Shown piece after piece: positions 1 through 10,512 of a stretch of 64,000 bases of DNA. The position numbers were made by a program, and so were the translations under genes. The notes beneath the pieces are model-generated. The model had not been told where the DNA came from. It worked only from the letters and a program-made list of their open reading frames with translations, and searched no databases. Position 1 is the stretch's first letter; every line of letters starts with the position of its first letter. The DNA comes from Rhodospirillales bacterium (lineage in GTDB: Bacteria > Pseudomonadota > Alphaproteobacteria > Reyranellales > Reyranellaceae): positions 1 through 64,000 of the forward strand of contig JACPOB010000061.1 of NCBI GenBank assembly GCA_016185145.1, written 5' to 3'.

Positions 1-1029
1 TTCGGCACGACGAAGAATCCCTGGGACCCTCGCCGTACCGCCGGCGGCTCGACCGGCGGCGGCGGCGTTGCCGTCGCCGCACGCATGACGCCGCTCGAGC
101 TCGGCAGCGACATCGGCGGATCGGTGCGCAATCCTGCGCACTACAACGGCATCTTCTCGCTGAAGCCGACTGAGTCGCTGGTGCCGGGGCACGGTCACGT
201 CCCCGATCTGCCGGGCAAGCCGCGGACCACGCGCGCCATGGGCGTGTTCGGGCCGCTCGCCCGCTCGGTCGACGATCTCGAGCTGGCGCTGCGCATCATT
301 GCCGGTCCCGATGGCCGCGAGGCGGAGGCGCCGCCGATGTTACTGGGCAAAGCGAGCACGCGGCAGCCCAAGGACCTACGCGTCGCCGTGCTGGAGAGCA
401 ATCCGCTGGTGAAGGTGTCGGCCGACACTGCCGCCGTGCTTCAGGCCACCGTGAAGCTGCTCACGAAGGCCGGCGCCAAGGTGAAGCGCGCCGAACCCAA
501 GGGATTGGATTGGCAGCAGGCCTGGGACGATTGGTGCGACCTGTTCTTCTACCAGGCGCGGGCGCTGTCGCCGCTGTCGGAGCGCGAGGCGGATTTCGGC
601 AAGGAAGGATCCTCGAACCCGTCGGCACGCTCGGCGGCGCGCACGGCGCGGCTCGACCTTGCCGCGTACTTCACCGTCCTAGACCGCCGCGACCGCCTGC
701 TGCGCCAGTGCGAGACGTTCCTCGAGGATTTCGACGCCTGGCTGATGCCGGTGATGCCGGACGCCGCCTTCATCCGCCAGAGCCAGAACCAGCCGCTCGA
801 GATCGATGGCGTCGGCCATCCCTATTTCTTCGCCGGCACATCCTACAACTTCCTCGCCAATCTGACCGGCCAGCCCTCGGTTGTTCTCCCGTGCGGCTTC
901 TCGCACGAGGGCCTGCCGATCGGCCTGCAGCTCACCGGCCGCAAATGGCGCGACGTCGAGCTGCTGAGCGTGGCAAGGGCGGTCGAGAGGCTACTGCCGC
1001 CGTGCCCGCTGCCGCCCGCCTACGCCTAA
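1..1029 (+). CDS. Amidase signature family protein, C-terminal part (5' end outside window)
   Basis: The frame is open from base 1, so the N-terminus, including the expected catalytic lysine, lies outside the window. What remains starts with the amidase-signature glycine/serine stretch: GGSTGGGG supplies the cis-serine, and DIGGSVRNPA about 30 residues on supplies the serine nucleophile. Enzymes of this family hydrolyse C-N amide bonds through a Ser-cisSer-Lys triad; the substrate cannot be told from sequence. The C-terminal part (NLTGQPSVVLPCGF, LPIGLQL) is typical and ends normally at a TAA. It runs convergently towards the Bug receptor gene on the other strand, with a perfect 80-bp tandem repeat in between. 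The family call is secure and the substrate is unknown. Confidence 0.88.
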   Translation, partial: FGTTKNPWDPRRTAGGSTGGGGVAVAARMTPLELGSDIGGSVRNPAHYNGIFSLKPTESLVPGHGHVPDLPGKPRTTRAMGVFGPLARSVDDLELALRIIAGPDGREAEAPPMLLGKASTRQPKDLRVAVLESNPLVKVSADTAAVLQATVKLLTKAGAKVKRAEPKGLDWQQAWDDWCDLFFYQARALSPLSEREADFGKEGSSNPSARSAARTARLDLAAYFTVLDRRDRLLRQCETFLEDFDAWLMPVMPDAAFIRQSQNQPLEIDGVGHPYFFAGTSYNFLANLTGQPSVVLPCGFSHEGLPIGLQLTGRKWRDVELLSVARAVERLLPPCPLPPAYA

Positions 1030-1032
1030 CCC

Positions 1033-1192
1033 AGGCCGTCACTCGACCTTGACGTTGGCCTTCTCGATGATCGGCCGCCACTTGTCGAACTCGCCGCGCT
1101 GGTAGGCGTCGAAGGCCGTCACTCGACCTTGACGTTGGCCTTCTCGATGATCGGCCGCCACTTGTCGAACTCGCCGCGCTGGTAGGCGTCGA
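1033..1192. repeat. Perfect 80-bp tandem duplication at the 3' end of the Bug receptor gene
   Basis: Bases 1033-1112 are repeated without change at 1113-1192. The unit holds the last 25 or so codons and the stop of the minus-strand Bug receptor gene, so a second, non-functional copy of that C-terminus lies beyond the true stop. The period is not a multiple of three and the reading frame is unaffected because the extra copy lies after the stop codon. It is either a slippage duplication or an assembly join where two contig ends overlapped. Confidence 0.95.
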
Positions 1193-2090
1193 AGGCGGCG
1201 GGCTGCATCTGCTCCGGCGTCGGGATGTCCTGGCCGAGGTCCTCGAGCTTGCGCCGGATCTCGGGGTCCTTGAGCGCCGCCACGGCGGCGGCATTGAGCC
1301 TGGCGATGATCTCCGGCGGCGTTCCCTTGGGTGCCCACAGGCCATGCCAGATCGCGACCTCGATGCCGGGATAGCCCGCTTCGGCCGTGGTCGGCACGTC
1401 GGGCGCCGCGGCCGAACGTTCCTTGGCGGTCACCGCATAGACCTTGAGCTTGCCGGCGCGCACGTGCGGCAGCGAGTTCGACGACTGGTCGATCATGATC
1501 TGGATCTGGTTGGCGATCAGGTCCTGCACCGCCGGGCCGGTGCCGCGATAGGGCACCAGCTGGTAGTTGGTGCCGGTGGCCGCGTGGAAGGCCATGACGC
1601 CGATATGCGAGCCCGAGCCCATGCCGGCGGTGCCGCCCGAGATCTTGTCGGCGTTGGCCTTCAGGTAGGCGACCAGCTCCTTGAGGTCCTTGGCCGGCAC
1701 CTGGTTGGACGTCACCACCAGCAGCGGGTTCGAGGGCAGGCGGGCGATCGGCACCAGATCGTCGAGCAGATCGTAATTCAGCTTCTTGTAGATCAGCCCG
1801 TTCACCACGTTGGTGCCGAGATGGCCGATGCCGATCGTGTAGCCGTCGGGCGCCGAGCGCGCCAGCTTGCCCATGGCGATCGTGCCGGCGGCGCCGGTGA
1901 CGTTGTCGATGATGAACTGCTGGCCGAGCTCCTTGCCCATGCGCTCGCCGACGATGCGCGCCATCAGGTCGGTCGGCCCACCCGCCGCGAACGGCACGAT
2001 GATCGTGATCGGCTTGCTGGGATAGGCCTGCGCGAAGGCCGGGCTGGCAAGCGCCACCATGAGCAAAGACAAAGTTGATCTGCGCAGCAT
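1119..2090 (-). CDS. Bug/TctC-family periplasmic solute receptor
   Basis: This 323-residue protein begins with a signal peptide (MLRRSTLSLLMVALASPAFAQ) followed by AYPSKPITIIVPFAAGGPTD, the ligand-loop start of Bug receptors. Later blocks (NVTGAAGTIAMGKLARSAPDGYT, VPYRGTGPAVQDLI, DVPTTAEAGYP) fit the family throughout. Such receptors bind carboxylates or similar small molecules in the periplasm and normally feed a TctAB membrane pair, but no tctA or tctB is visible in the window. The start at 2090 is chosen because it follows a GGGAGG site and opens the signal peptide; an upstream start at 2147 would add 19 residues ahead of it. It is last in a long minus-strand array, 82 bp after the ABC permease. 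Confidence 0.9.
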   Translation of the reverse strand: MLRRSTLSLLMVALASPAFAQAYPSKPITIIVPFAAGGPTDLMARIVGERMGKELGQQFIIDNVTGAAGTIAMGKLARSAPDGYTIGIGHLGTNVVNGLIYKKLNYDLLDDLVPIARLPSNPLLVVTSNQVPAKDLKELVAYLKANADKISGGTAGMGSGSHIGVMAFHAATGTNYQLVPYRGTGPAVQDLIANQIQIMIDQSSNSLPHVRAGKLKVYAVTAKERSAAAPDVPTTAEAGYPGIEVAIWHGLWAPKGTPPEIIARLNAAAVAALKDPEIRRKLEDLGQDIPTPEQMQPAAFDAYQRGEFDKWRPIIEKANVKVE

Positions 2091-2172
2091 GACGCCTCCC
2101 AGTCGATTCCCCGGCCGTTCGATACGATGTGACGTCGCCTGTTTCAACCCGAGCCAGGCAGACGAAAGGGTC

Positions 2173-2982
2173 TCATCGCCAGCGCAGCACTGAGCGCTCG
2201 ACCATGCCGAGGCCCCACGAGATCAGCAGACCGAGGATCGACAGCATGGCGACGCCGGCCAGCAGCTGGTCGGTCTGCATCAGGTTGCCGGCTGTGAGCA
2301 CGAAGGCGCCGATGCCGTGCTGGGCGCCGATCATCTCGGCGGCAACGACCAGGAGCAGGGCGACCGAGGCGGAGATGCGGAAGCCGGCCAGGATGCCGGG
2401 CATGGCGCCGGGCAGCAGGATCTTGGCGACGATGTCGGTCGCCGGCAGGCCGAAGCTCTGGCCCATTCGGATCAGGTTGCGCGGCACCGAATCGCAAGCG
2501 CTGTAGGCGGAGATCACGGTCGGGAAGAACACGCCGAGCGCGATCGTGGCGACCTTCGACGGCTCGCCGATACCGAACCACAGGATGAGGAGCGGCAGCA
2601 GGGCGATCTTCGGGATGGGGAACAGGGCCGACACGATCGGCAATCCGCCGGCGCGCGCGGCGGAGAAGATCCCCATGGCGAGCCCGACGGCGAGGCCGGC
2701 GCCGGTGCCGATGATCCAGCCCGGCACGATGCGCTTCAGCGACGCGATCACGTGTTCCATCAAGGTGCCGTCGAGCCACAACGCGACGAGGGCGCGCACG
2801 ACCGTCAGCGGACTGGGCATGAACAGCGACGGCAGCAGACCGACGCTCGACGCCGCCTGCCACGCGGCGATGACGACCAGGAACACGATCCACGGCAGCA
2901 CGCGGCGCGGAGTCGGATTGAAGCCGCCGCCGCGGAACGGGACGGGGCGGCGCCCGGAGAGGGTCTGTCCGGACGGATCCAT
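2173..2982 (-). CDS. ABC transporter permease, NitT/TauT (SsuC/TauC) type
   Basis: The 269-residue integral membrane protein shows about six hydrophobic segments. The cytoplasmic EAA-type loop (GQSFGLPATDIVAKILLPGAMPGILAGFRIS), which contacts the ATPase, lies around residues 165-200. The family imports nitrate, sulfonates, taurine or thiamine precursors. Its start codon abuts the stop of the beta-propeller gene with no gap, so the two are translationally linked. The ATPase of the same system is probably 3909-4694. No NitT/TauT-type binding protein is encoded nearby, so the substrate, and how it reaches the permease, are open. Confidence 0.88.
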   Translation of the reverse strand: MDPSGQTLSGRRPVPFRGGGFNPTPRRVLPWIVFLVVIAAWQAASSVGLLPSLFMPSPLTVVRALVALWLDGTLMEHVIASLKRIVPGWIIGTGAGLAVGLAMGIFSAARAGGLPIVSALFPIPKIALLPLLILWFGIGEPSKVATIALGVFFPTVISAYSACDSVPRNLIRMGQSFGLPATDIVAKILLPGAMPGILAGFRISASVALLLVVAAEMIGAQHGIGAFVLTAGNLMQTDQLLAGVAMLSILGLLISWGLGMVERSVLRWR

Positions 2983-3879
2983 CTAGTGCGGCCGCTCGAA
3001 GTACTTGCGGCCGGTCGCGCGCGCCGCGACCAGGTCGACAAGGGCGAAGCCCTGGCCTGCGGTGCCGGTCTGGACGCGACGCACGAACGCGCCCTCTTTC
3101 GTGAACAGGTCGATCCAGCCGTCGCGCACGGCCAGAAAGATCGCTTCATTGTCGGCGCCGGCGGCAGCGCCATTGATCGTCCAGGTCTCGAAGCGGGCCG
3201 GCGCGATCAATTGCTTGGCGTCGCCGGACCCGTCGCGCGAGGCTGGCTCCAGGGTGCGGTTCAGGGTCTTGAGGTCGACCACGCGCCGGATCTCGCCGTC
3301 GCCTGTGCGATAGATCATCACCCAGTCGTCCGTCATCGTTACAAGACTGCCGTCCGGTCGAAGGGCGTAGGTGTAGGGCCGGTCGGCCGACACGCCGAAG
3401 GTTGCCCGCGGCACCAGACGCATCGACGACCCGGCCCTCTCGAGGGCGAACAGGCTGATCCAGCCGCACTCGCTGCTGGCGGCGATCCAATCGCCCTTGG
3501 GCGACACGGCCAGCGCTGCGACCGCGCCAACCGGGCTGGGCACAGGCTTGCCCTGCGGCCGGCCCAATTCATCGAGCAGGAACACATGCGGCGTGCGCTC
3601 GAAGTCCCCGGTCGGGATGGCGGCATAGACGACGAAGGCTCCCTTCGGCGCCACGGCAATAGTTTCGATGCCGGGAGGACCGAAGAGGGAGAACGCAACC
3701 TTTGCCGCGGCCCGGTCGAAGTGCAGCCGCAGCAGGCGCCGTTCGACATCGCCGCTGTAGACGGCAATGCAATCGTCGTCGGCCGCCACGGCGATCGACG
3801 TGGCGGGCTGCGCCCATGCGCTCGCCGCGATCGCCAGGATGCCCAATAGCGCCGGCAGCAGGCAGGTGAATGATCTCAT
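2983..3879 (-). CDS. Secreted beta-propeller-like protein of unknown function
   Basis: The 298-residue product starts with a signal peptide (MRSFTCLLPALLGILAIAASAWAQ). It then has about five to six repeated blade-like units, for example IAVAADDDCIAVYSGD, IAVAPKGAFVVYAAI, LAVSPKGDWIAASSECGWISLFALE and LRPDGSLVTMTDDWVMIY, as in WD40/YncE-type propellers. I recognise no catalytic motif. The start at 3879 is preferred to one 99 bp upstream because it opens the signal peptide. It sits between an ABC ATPase and its likely permease, where a binding-protein gene would be expected, and its stop touches the permease start. A role in substrate delivery or sensing is only a guess from position. Confidence 0.75.
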   Translation of the reverse strand: MRSFTCLLPALLGILAIAASAWAQPATSIAVAADDDCIAVYSGDVERRLLRLHFDRAAAKVAFSLFGPPGIETIAVAPKGAFVVYAAIPTGDFERTPHVFLLDELGRPQGKPVPSPVGAVAALAVSPKGDWIAASSECGWISLFALERAGSSMRLVPRATFGVSADRPYTYALRPDGSLVTMTDDWVMIYRTGDGEIRRVVDLKTLNRTLEPASRDGSGDAKQLIAPARFETWTINGAAAGADNEAIFLAVRDGWIDLFTKEGAFVRRVQTGTAGQGFALVDLVAARATGRKYFERPH

Positions 3880-3908
3880 GCGGGATGGTCCTGTTCCCAA
3901 GGCCCTTT

Positions 3909-4694
3909 CTACATCGAGCGGCCGATGCTCTGCACCTCGCGGTCGGCCGTCGCCGCCTCGTCGCGGATCAGCGACCACAGGCGCCGGTGCACGTCGACCA
4001 GCAGGCCGGCATGCTCGGGCCGCGCGCGTTCGGCGACCGGAACGTCGATGCTGATCACCTCGCGGATGCGGCCGGGCCGGCGCGACAGCACGACCACGCG
4101 GTCGGCGAGGCGGGCTGCCTCCTCGAGGTTGTGGGTCACATAGACCCGCGTGCTCTTCTCGCGCGCCCAGATCGCCAGCAGATCCTCCATCAGGAGCTCG
4201 CGGGTCTGGGCGTCGAGCGCCGACAGTGGCTCGTCGAGCAGCAGCACGGCCGGCCGCACGACCAGCGCACGGGCGATGCCGACGCGCTGGCGCATGCCGC
4301 CGGACAGCTGCTTTGGGTAGGCGCTCGCGAAGTCACCGAGGCCGGTGAGGGCGAGCGCCGCGGCCACCCGCTCGCGCCGTTCGGCGGCGCCGAGCGCGCG
4401 ATGCTCCAGCGCCAGCGAGACATTGTCGGCCACGCTGCGCCACGGCAGCAGGGCGAAATCCTGGAAGACGTAGGTGAAGGGATTGAGCGACTCCTGCGGC
4501 GGCGGGCCGGACAGGGTGACCCGCCCGGAGGTCGGCTGCAGCAGCCCGCCGATGATGCCGAGCAGGGTCGACTTGCCGCAGCCGGACGGGCCGATCAGGG
4601 CGGCGGTCTCGCCGTCGGCGATGTCGAGCTCGATGCCGTCGAGCGCCTCGACCGCGCCGTAGCGGTGCGAGACTTTTTCAATGTGCAGCGGCAT
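3909..4694 (-). CDS. ABC transporter ATPase, NitT/TauT (SsuB/TauB) type
   Basis: This 261-residue ATPase has Walker A GPSGCGKST (residues 35-43), Q-loop FQD, signature LSGGMRQR (130-137), Walker B LLLDEP (151-156, catalytic E155) and an H-loop VTHN. It energises import through the permease encoded two genes downstream. Its ATG lies inside the end of the biotin carboxylase gene (17-bp overlap), so transporter and terpene-type catabolic genes are probably one transcript. This suggests that the cargo is a substrate of that pathway or a related hydrophobic acid. That link is inference. Confidence 0.92.
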   Translation of the reverse strand: MPLHIEKVSHRYGAVEALDGIELDIADGETAALIGPSGCGKSTLLGIIGGLLQPTSGRVTLSGPPPQESLNPFTYVFQDFALLPWRSVADNVSLALEHRALGAAERRERVAAALALTGLGDFASAYPKQLSGGMRQRVGIARALVVRPAVLLLDEPLSALDAQTRELLMEDLLAIWAREKSTRVYVTHNLEEAARLADRVVVLSRRPGRIREVISIDVPVAERARPEHAGLLVDVHRRLWSLIRDEAATADREVQSIGRSM

Positions 4695-6579
4695 CGGCCG
4701 CCAGGGTGACCAGGACGGTGCGGTTGGCCACCTGCTGGCCTTCGCGCACGGCGACCGACTCGATCGTGGCGTCGAGCCCCGCCTTGAGCTGATGCTGGAT
4801 CTTCATCGCCTCCAGCACGATCAGGGTCTGGCCGCGGCTGACGCTGTCGCCGGCCACGACCTTGATGGCGACGATGCGGCCATCCATCGGCGCGCGCAGC
4901 TTGCCGTCGCTGCCGGCCGCCGCCGCTGCGGGCGGTGCGTAGGTCTTGTCGGTGAAGCGCACGGTGAGCGCCTCGTGATCGACGAAGATGTCGTCGCCCT
5001 CGATGTGGAACGGCGCGGTGTCGTCGGCGGCCTCCGCCTCGGCCGCCGTCATCAGCAGCGTCCGCTCCTCGCTGCCCGCGGCGAGGCGAATCGGTGTCGG
5101 CTCGGGATTGGAATTGCGCCAGCCGCGCAGCGCCGCCGGATAGCGTTCGGCCGATTGCTTCCACAGCAGTGCCGCCGCGCGCGTCCAATGGACGTCGCTC
5201 ACCTTGGGTGGCGCCAGCGCGTCACCGGAGAAATGCTTGCCGATGAAGGCGGTGGTGGCCCGGCCGGCGGCGAACTCGGGATGCTCGAGCAGGCGGATCA
5301 GGAAGTGCCGGTTGGTGGTCGAGCCCAGCACGACGGTCTGGCGCAACGCCCGCACCAGACGCGTGCGCGCCTCCTCGCGGGTCGCGCCGTGCGCGATCAC
5401 CTTGGCGATCATCGAATCGTAGTAGGGCGAAATCACCAGCCCGTTCTTCATGCCGTGATCGACGCGGATGCCGGGCCCGGTCGGCGGCCGCCACACGGCG
5501 ATGCGACCGGTTTGCGGCAGGAAGCCGGCATAGGCGTCCTCGGCGTAAAGACGCACCTCGATGGCATGGCCGGAAAACGCCACCTGCTCCTGGCTGAGCG
5601 GCAGCTTCTCGCCGGCTGCGACCTCGAGCTGCCAGGCCACCAGATCCTGTCCGATGATCGTCTCGGTCACCGGATGCTCGACCTGCAGGCGCGTGTTCAT
5701 CTCGAGGAAGTAGAAGGCGCCGTCGGCGCCGAGCAGGAACTCGACCGTGCCGGCGCCGCGATAGCCGATGGCCCGCGCCGCGGCGACGGCCGCCGCGCCC
5801 ATGCGATGGCGCAGGCCGGCATCGACCGCCGGCGAGGGCGCTTCCTCGATCACCTTCTGATGGCGGCGCTGCACCGAGCAGTCGCGCTCGCCGAGATGGA
5901 TGACGTTGCCGTGGCTGTCGGCGAAGACCTGGATCTCGACATGGCGGGCATCGATGACAGCCTTCTCGAGGATCAGCTCGCCCGAGCCGAAGGCGCTCTC
6001 GGCCTCGGTGCGCGCCGTGCGGATCGCCTCGAGCAGGTCCGCCTCGCCCTCGACCAGCCGCATGCCGCGTCCGCCGCCGCCGGCCGCCGCCTTGACCATC
6101 ACCGGCAGGCCGATCTTGCGCGCTTCCGTCTCGAGATTGGCATCGCTCTGGTCGGCGCCCTGGTAGCCCGGCACGCAGGGCACGCCGGCGTCGATCATGC
6201 GCCGCTTGGCCGCCGCCTTGTTGCCCATGGCGGCGATGGCGGCGGGCGGCGGGCCAATGAACACCAGCCTGGCCTTCTCGCAGGCCGCGGCAAAGGCCTC
6301 GTTCTCCGAGAGGAACCCGTAGCCCGGATGCACCGCGTCGGCGCCCGACCGGCGCGCGGCGTCGAGGATGCGATCGATATTGAGGTAGCTCTCGCCCACC
6401 GGCGAAGGACCGATGTGCCGGGCCTCGTCGGCATAGGCGACGTGCGGCCCCTGGCGGTCGGCGTCGGAATAGACCGCGACGGTGCGGTAGCCCATCGCCC
6501 TGGCGGTGCGCATGACGCGCCAGGCGATCTCGCCGCGGTTGGCGACCAGGATCTTGCCGAAAGTCATGTCAGGGGGCAT
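4678..6579 (-). CDS. atuF: Biotin-containing acyl-CoA carboxylase alpha subunit (geranyl-/methylcrotonyl-CoA type)
   Basis: The 633-residue protein has an N-terminal biotin carboxylase domain (KILVANRGEIAWRVMRTA; ATP-grasp glycine loop KAAAGGGGRGMR; QRRHQKVIEEAP; EMNTRLQVEHPVTE). Its C-terminal biotinyl domain carries the carrier lysine K593 in EAMKIQH. It carboxylates biotin with bicarbonate and ATP; the partner carboxyltransferase is encoded at 10513-12129. The gene set around it (AtuC-, AtuD-, AtuE- and AtuG-like) argues for geranyl-CoA carboxylase, but methylcrotonyl-CoA carboxylase (LiuD) cannot be excluded from sequence alone. An ATG at 6579 has AAGGA close upstream. An internal ATG at 6567 overlaps the cupin stop as ATGA and is an alternative start. 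It follows the cupin gene and overlaps the ABC ATPase gene. Confidence 0.88.
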   Translation of the reverse strand: MPPDMTFGKILVANRGEIAWRVMRTARAMGYRTVAVYSDADRQGPHVAYADEARHIGPSPVGESYLNIDRILDAARRSGADAVHPGYGFLSENEAFAAACEKARLVFIGPPPAAIAAMGNKAAAKRRMIDAGVPCVPGYQGADQSDANLETEARKIGLPVMVKAAAGGGGRGMRLVEGEADLLEAIRTARTEAESAFGSGELILEKAVIDARHVEIQVFADSHGNVIHLGERDCSVQRRHQKVIEEAPSPAVDAGLRHRMGAAAVAAARAIGYRGAGTVEFLLGADGAFYFLEMNTRLQVEHPVTETIIGQDLVAWQLEVAAGEKLPLSQEQVAFSGHAIEVRLYAEDAYAGFLPQTGRIAVWRPPTGPGIRVDHGMKNGLVISPYYDSMIAKVIAHGATREEARTRLVRALRQTVVLGSTTNRHFLIRLLEHPEFAAGRATTAFIGKHFSGDALAPPKVSDVHWTRAAALLWKQSAERYPAALRGWRNSNPEPTPIRLAAGSEERTLLMTAAEAEAADDTAPFHIEGDDIFVDHEALTVRFTDKTYAPPAAAAAGSDGKLRAPMDGRIVAIKVVAGDSVSRGQTLIVLEAMKIQHQLKAGLDATIESVAVREGQQVANRTVLVTLAADAAAH

Positions 6580-7037
6580 CCGTCCTTGGTGTAATAATCC
6601 CAGCCGCGGGCGTCGTCGCGCACCATCATGTCGATGTCGGAATAGTGGCCGACTTCCTCGACGGTGCGCGTGCCGACCTCGAGGACCCGGGCGGCCTTGT
6701 TGGAACGATTCACCAGATGATGACCGTTCGCCTTGCCGGCGGGGAAGCCGGCGGTCATCCCGGCCGTCAGGACGGTCTCGCCTTGGTCGGTCACCAGCAC
6801 CACCTCGCCCTCGAGCACGTAGATCAGCTCGTCCTGGCGCTCATGCCAGTGACGTTGCGAGGACCAGGTGCCCGGCAGCAGCTCGCGCAGATTGACGCCG
6901 AACTGCGACAGTCCGAACACGTCGCCCAGCGCCTGGCGACGCCGCTGGCGGCACGGTGCGTCGTGGGGAGTGGGATAGCCCGTTCCGACGCGCACCGGCA
7001 GGTCGGTCGCGTGTACGGCGATGGGTCGCGATGCCAT
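6564..7037 (-). CDS. Cupin-domain protein
   Basis: This 157-residue single-domain cupin has metal-ligand-like residues H63, H65 and E70 in HWHERQDELIYVLEGE and a later histidine pair in GKANGHHLVNRS. These form the two conserved cupin motifs of a metal-binding beta-barrel. The sequence resembles small stand-alone cupins that bind or convert organic acids, but I cannot assign a reaction. It lies inside the Atu-like array between the enoyl-CoA hydratase and the carboxylase alpha subunit, whose start it overlaps. It is not among the Pseudomonas atu genes I know, so it could be an accessory of this version of the pathway. Confidence 0.82.
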   Translation of the reverse strand: MASRPIAVHATDLPVRVGTGYPTPHDAPCRQRRRQALGDVFGLSQFGVNLRELLPGTWSSQRHWHERQDELIYVLEGEVVLVTDQGETVLTAGMTAGFPAGKANGHHLVNRSNKAARVLEVGTRTVEEVGHYSDIDMMVRDDARGWDYYTKDGCPLT

Positions 7038-7073
7038 GCTGCCTCCTCCTGTGAAAATGCCAACTCATGAATC

Positions 7074-7095
7074 CCTCCCCCGATGACGGGGGAGG
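7074..7095. repeat. Short hairpin in the cupin-hydratase gap
   Basis: The stem CCTCCCCCG pairs with CGGGGGAGG across an ATGA loop, giving nine perfect base pairs. It sits between two co-directional genes of the Atu-like array. It has no following T-tract, so it looks more like a dispersed intergenic palindrome than a terminator. Confidence 0.7.
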
Positions 7096-7135
7096 CAGAT
7101 CGAGGGGGGGCCGAGCGTTGGAGATCTCTCCACAG

Positions 7136-7954
7136 TCACTCGGTCGCCCATCGTGGCGGGCGCTTCTCGGCGAAGGCGCGCAGGCCTTCCGCCGCTTCGG
7201 GGCTGCGCCGCGCTTCGGCGAACTTGTCGGCGGCGAAGTCGAGCACGGAAGACAGCGGCTCGCCGCCGACCTTCATCACCACCGCCTTGGTCAGCGCGTT
7301 GGCCAGCGGCGCGCAGCGATCGATCTGCTTCAGGATCTCTTCGAGCTTGGCGTCCAAGGCTGGCGAATCCTCGACGAGATGGTGGACGATGCCGAGCCGC
7401 AGCGCCTCGGGCCCCTTGAAGCGCGACGCGGTCAGCGCGAGATGCCGGGTCTGCGGCACGCCGATGCGGGCGGCGACGAAGGGGGCGATCTGCGCCGGCA
7501 CGATGCCGATGGCCGTCTCGCTCATGGCGAAGCCCGCATCCTCGGTGCAGATCGCCACGTCGGAGACGCAGAGCAGGCCGAAGCCGCCGGCGATGGCATA
7601 GCCTTCGACCGCCGCGACCACGACCTGCGGCGTCGTGTTGACCATCTCGAGGAAGGTCCCGTACTCGCGATTATTGACGGCGATCGGGTCCTTCGCGCCC
7701 GGCTTGGGCGTGTCGCGAAAGCTCTGCTCCATGTTCTTGAGATCGGCGCCGGCGCAGAAGGTGCCGCCGGCGCCGCGCAGCACGACCACCTTGATGTCGC
7801 GCCGATCGCGCAGGATCTCGAACACCGCCTTGAGCTCGCCGATCAGCGTCGGGTTCAGCGCATTCTTGACCTCGGGCCGATTCAGCGTGACGTGCAGGCG
7901 CGAGCGCTCGCGATGCAGCAGCAGGGTTTGGTACTTGGGGGCGAAATCAGTCAT
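7136..7954 (-). CDS. atuE: Enoyl-CoA hydratase/isomerase family, probable isohexenylglutaconyl-CoA hydratase
   Basis: The 272-residue crotonase-fold protein has the oxyanion-hole segments FCAGADL (66-72) and GYAIAGGFGL (118-127). A glutamate in SETAIGIVP (about residue 146) is the likely catalytic acid/base. In the Atu pathway this hydratase acts on the product of geranyl-CoA carboxylase; in the leucine pathway the counterpart is LiuC. The pathway assignment comes from the neighbours. The start at 7954 (MTDFAPK) is preferred to one at 8029, because the longer version would be translated from a palindromic repeat and adds a low-complexity tail. AGAGG lies upstream of the chosen ATG. Confidence 0.87.
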   Translation of the reverse strand: MTDFAPKYQTLLLHRERSRLHVTLNRPEVKNALNPTLIGELKAVFEILRDRRDIKVVVLRGAGGTFCAGADLKNMEQSFRDTPKPGAKDPIAVNNREYGTFLEMVNTTPQVVVAAVEGYAIAGGFGLLCVSDVAICTEDAGFAMSETAIGIVPAQIAPFVAARIGVPQTRHLALTASRFKGPEALRLGIVHHLVEDSPALDAKLEEILKQIDRCAPLANALTKAVVMKVGGEPLSSVLDFAADKFAEARRSPEAAEGLRAFAEKRPPRWATE

Positions 7955-7970
7955 TGCGAACACCTCTTCT

Positions 7971-8007
7971 CTTCCGGACCGCGAGCGAGACCCTCGCGGT
8001 CCGGAAG
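7971..8007. repeat. REP-like palindrome, family A
   Basis: CTTCCGGACCGCGAG pairs perfectly with CTCGCGGTCCGGAAG (15 bp) across a 7-base loop. The same outer arms, more or less intact, close the larger palindromes at 40327-40456 and 50832-50919, and partly the one at 37941-38114. It is therefore a dispersed repeat rather than a gene-specific signal. Confidence 0.85.
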
Positions 8008-8025
8008 ACCCTGAGTTTGTGTCGG

Positions 8026-9256
<1,231 letters not shown>

Positions 9257-9296
9257 TGCGTTCCTCTTGGGCGGGAGCGCGCCACGTACGATCAAT

Positions 9297-9326
9297 CTCC
9301 TCCCCAGCGAAGACGCTGGGGAGGAG
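9297..9326. repeat. Perfect 13-bp hairpin between the two acyl-CoA dehydrogenase genes
   Basis: CTCCTCCCCAGCG and CGCTGGGGAGGAG enclose an AAGA loop. It lies in the 92-bp gap between the two dehydrogenase genes, has no T-tract, and belongs with the other intergenic palindromes of this window. Confidence 0.75.
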
Positions 9327-9348
9327 CATGATGTTGGATGGCGATGAC

Positions 9349-10509
<1,161 letters not shown>

Positions 10510-10512
10510 CGA

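Noticed and set aside
2317-3849. A 510-codon plus-strand frame over the permease and beta-propeller genes
   Set aside because: The minus-strand genes have signal peptide, membrane segments and family motifs; this frame has only low-complexity Arg/Asp/Gly sequence.
4681-6594. A 637-codon open frame on the plus strand across the carboxylase alpha gene
   Set aside because: It mirrors the GC-rich biotin carboxylase gene codon by codon, is rich in Arg, Ala, Gly and His, and has no recognisable domain.
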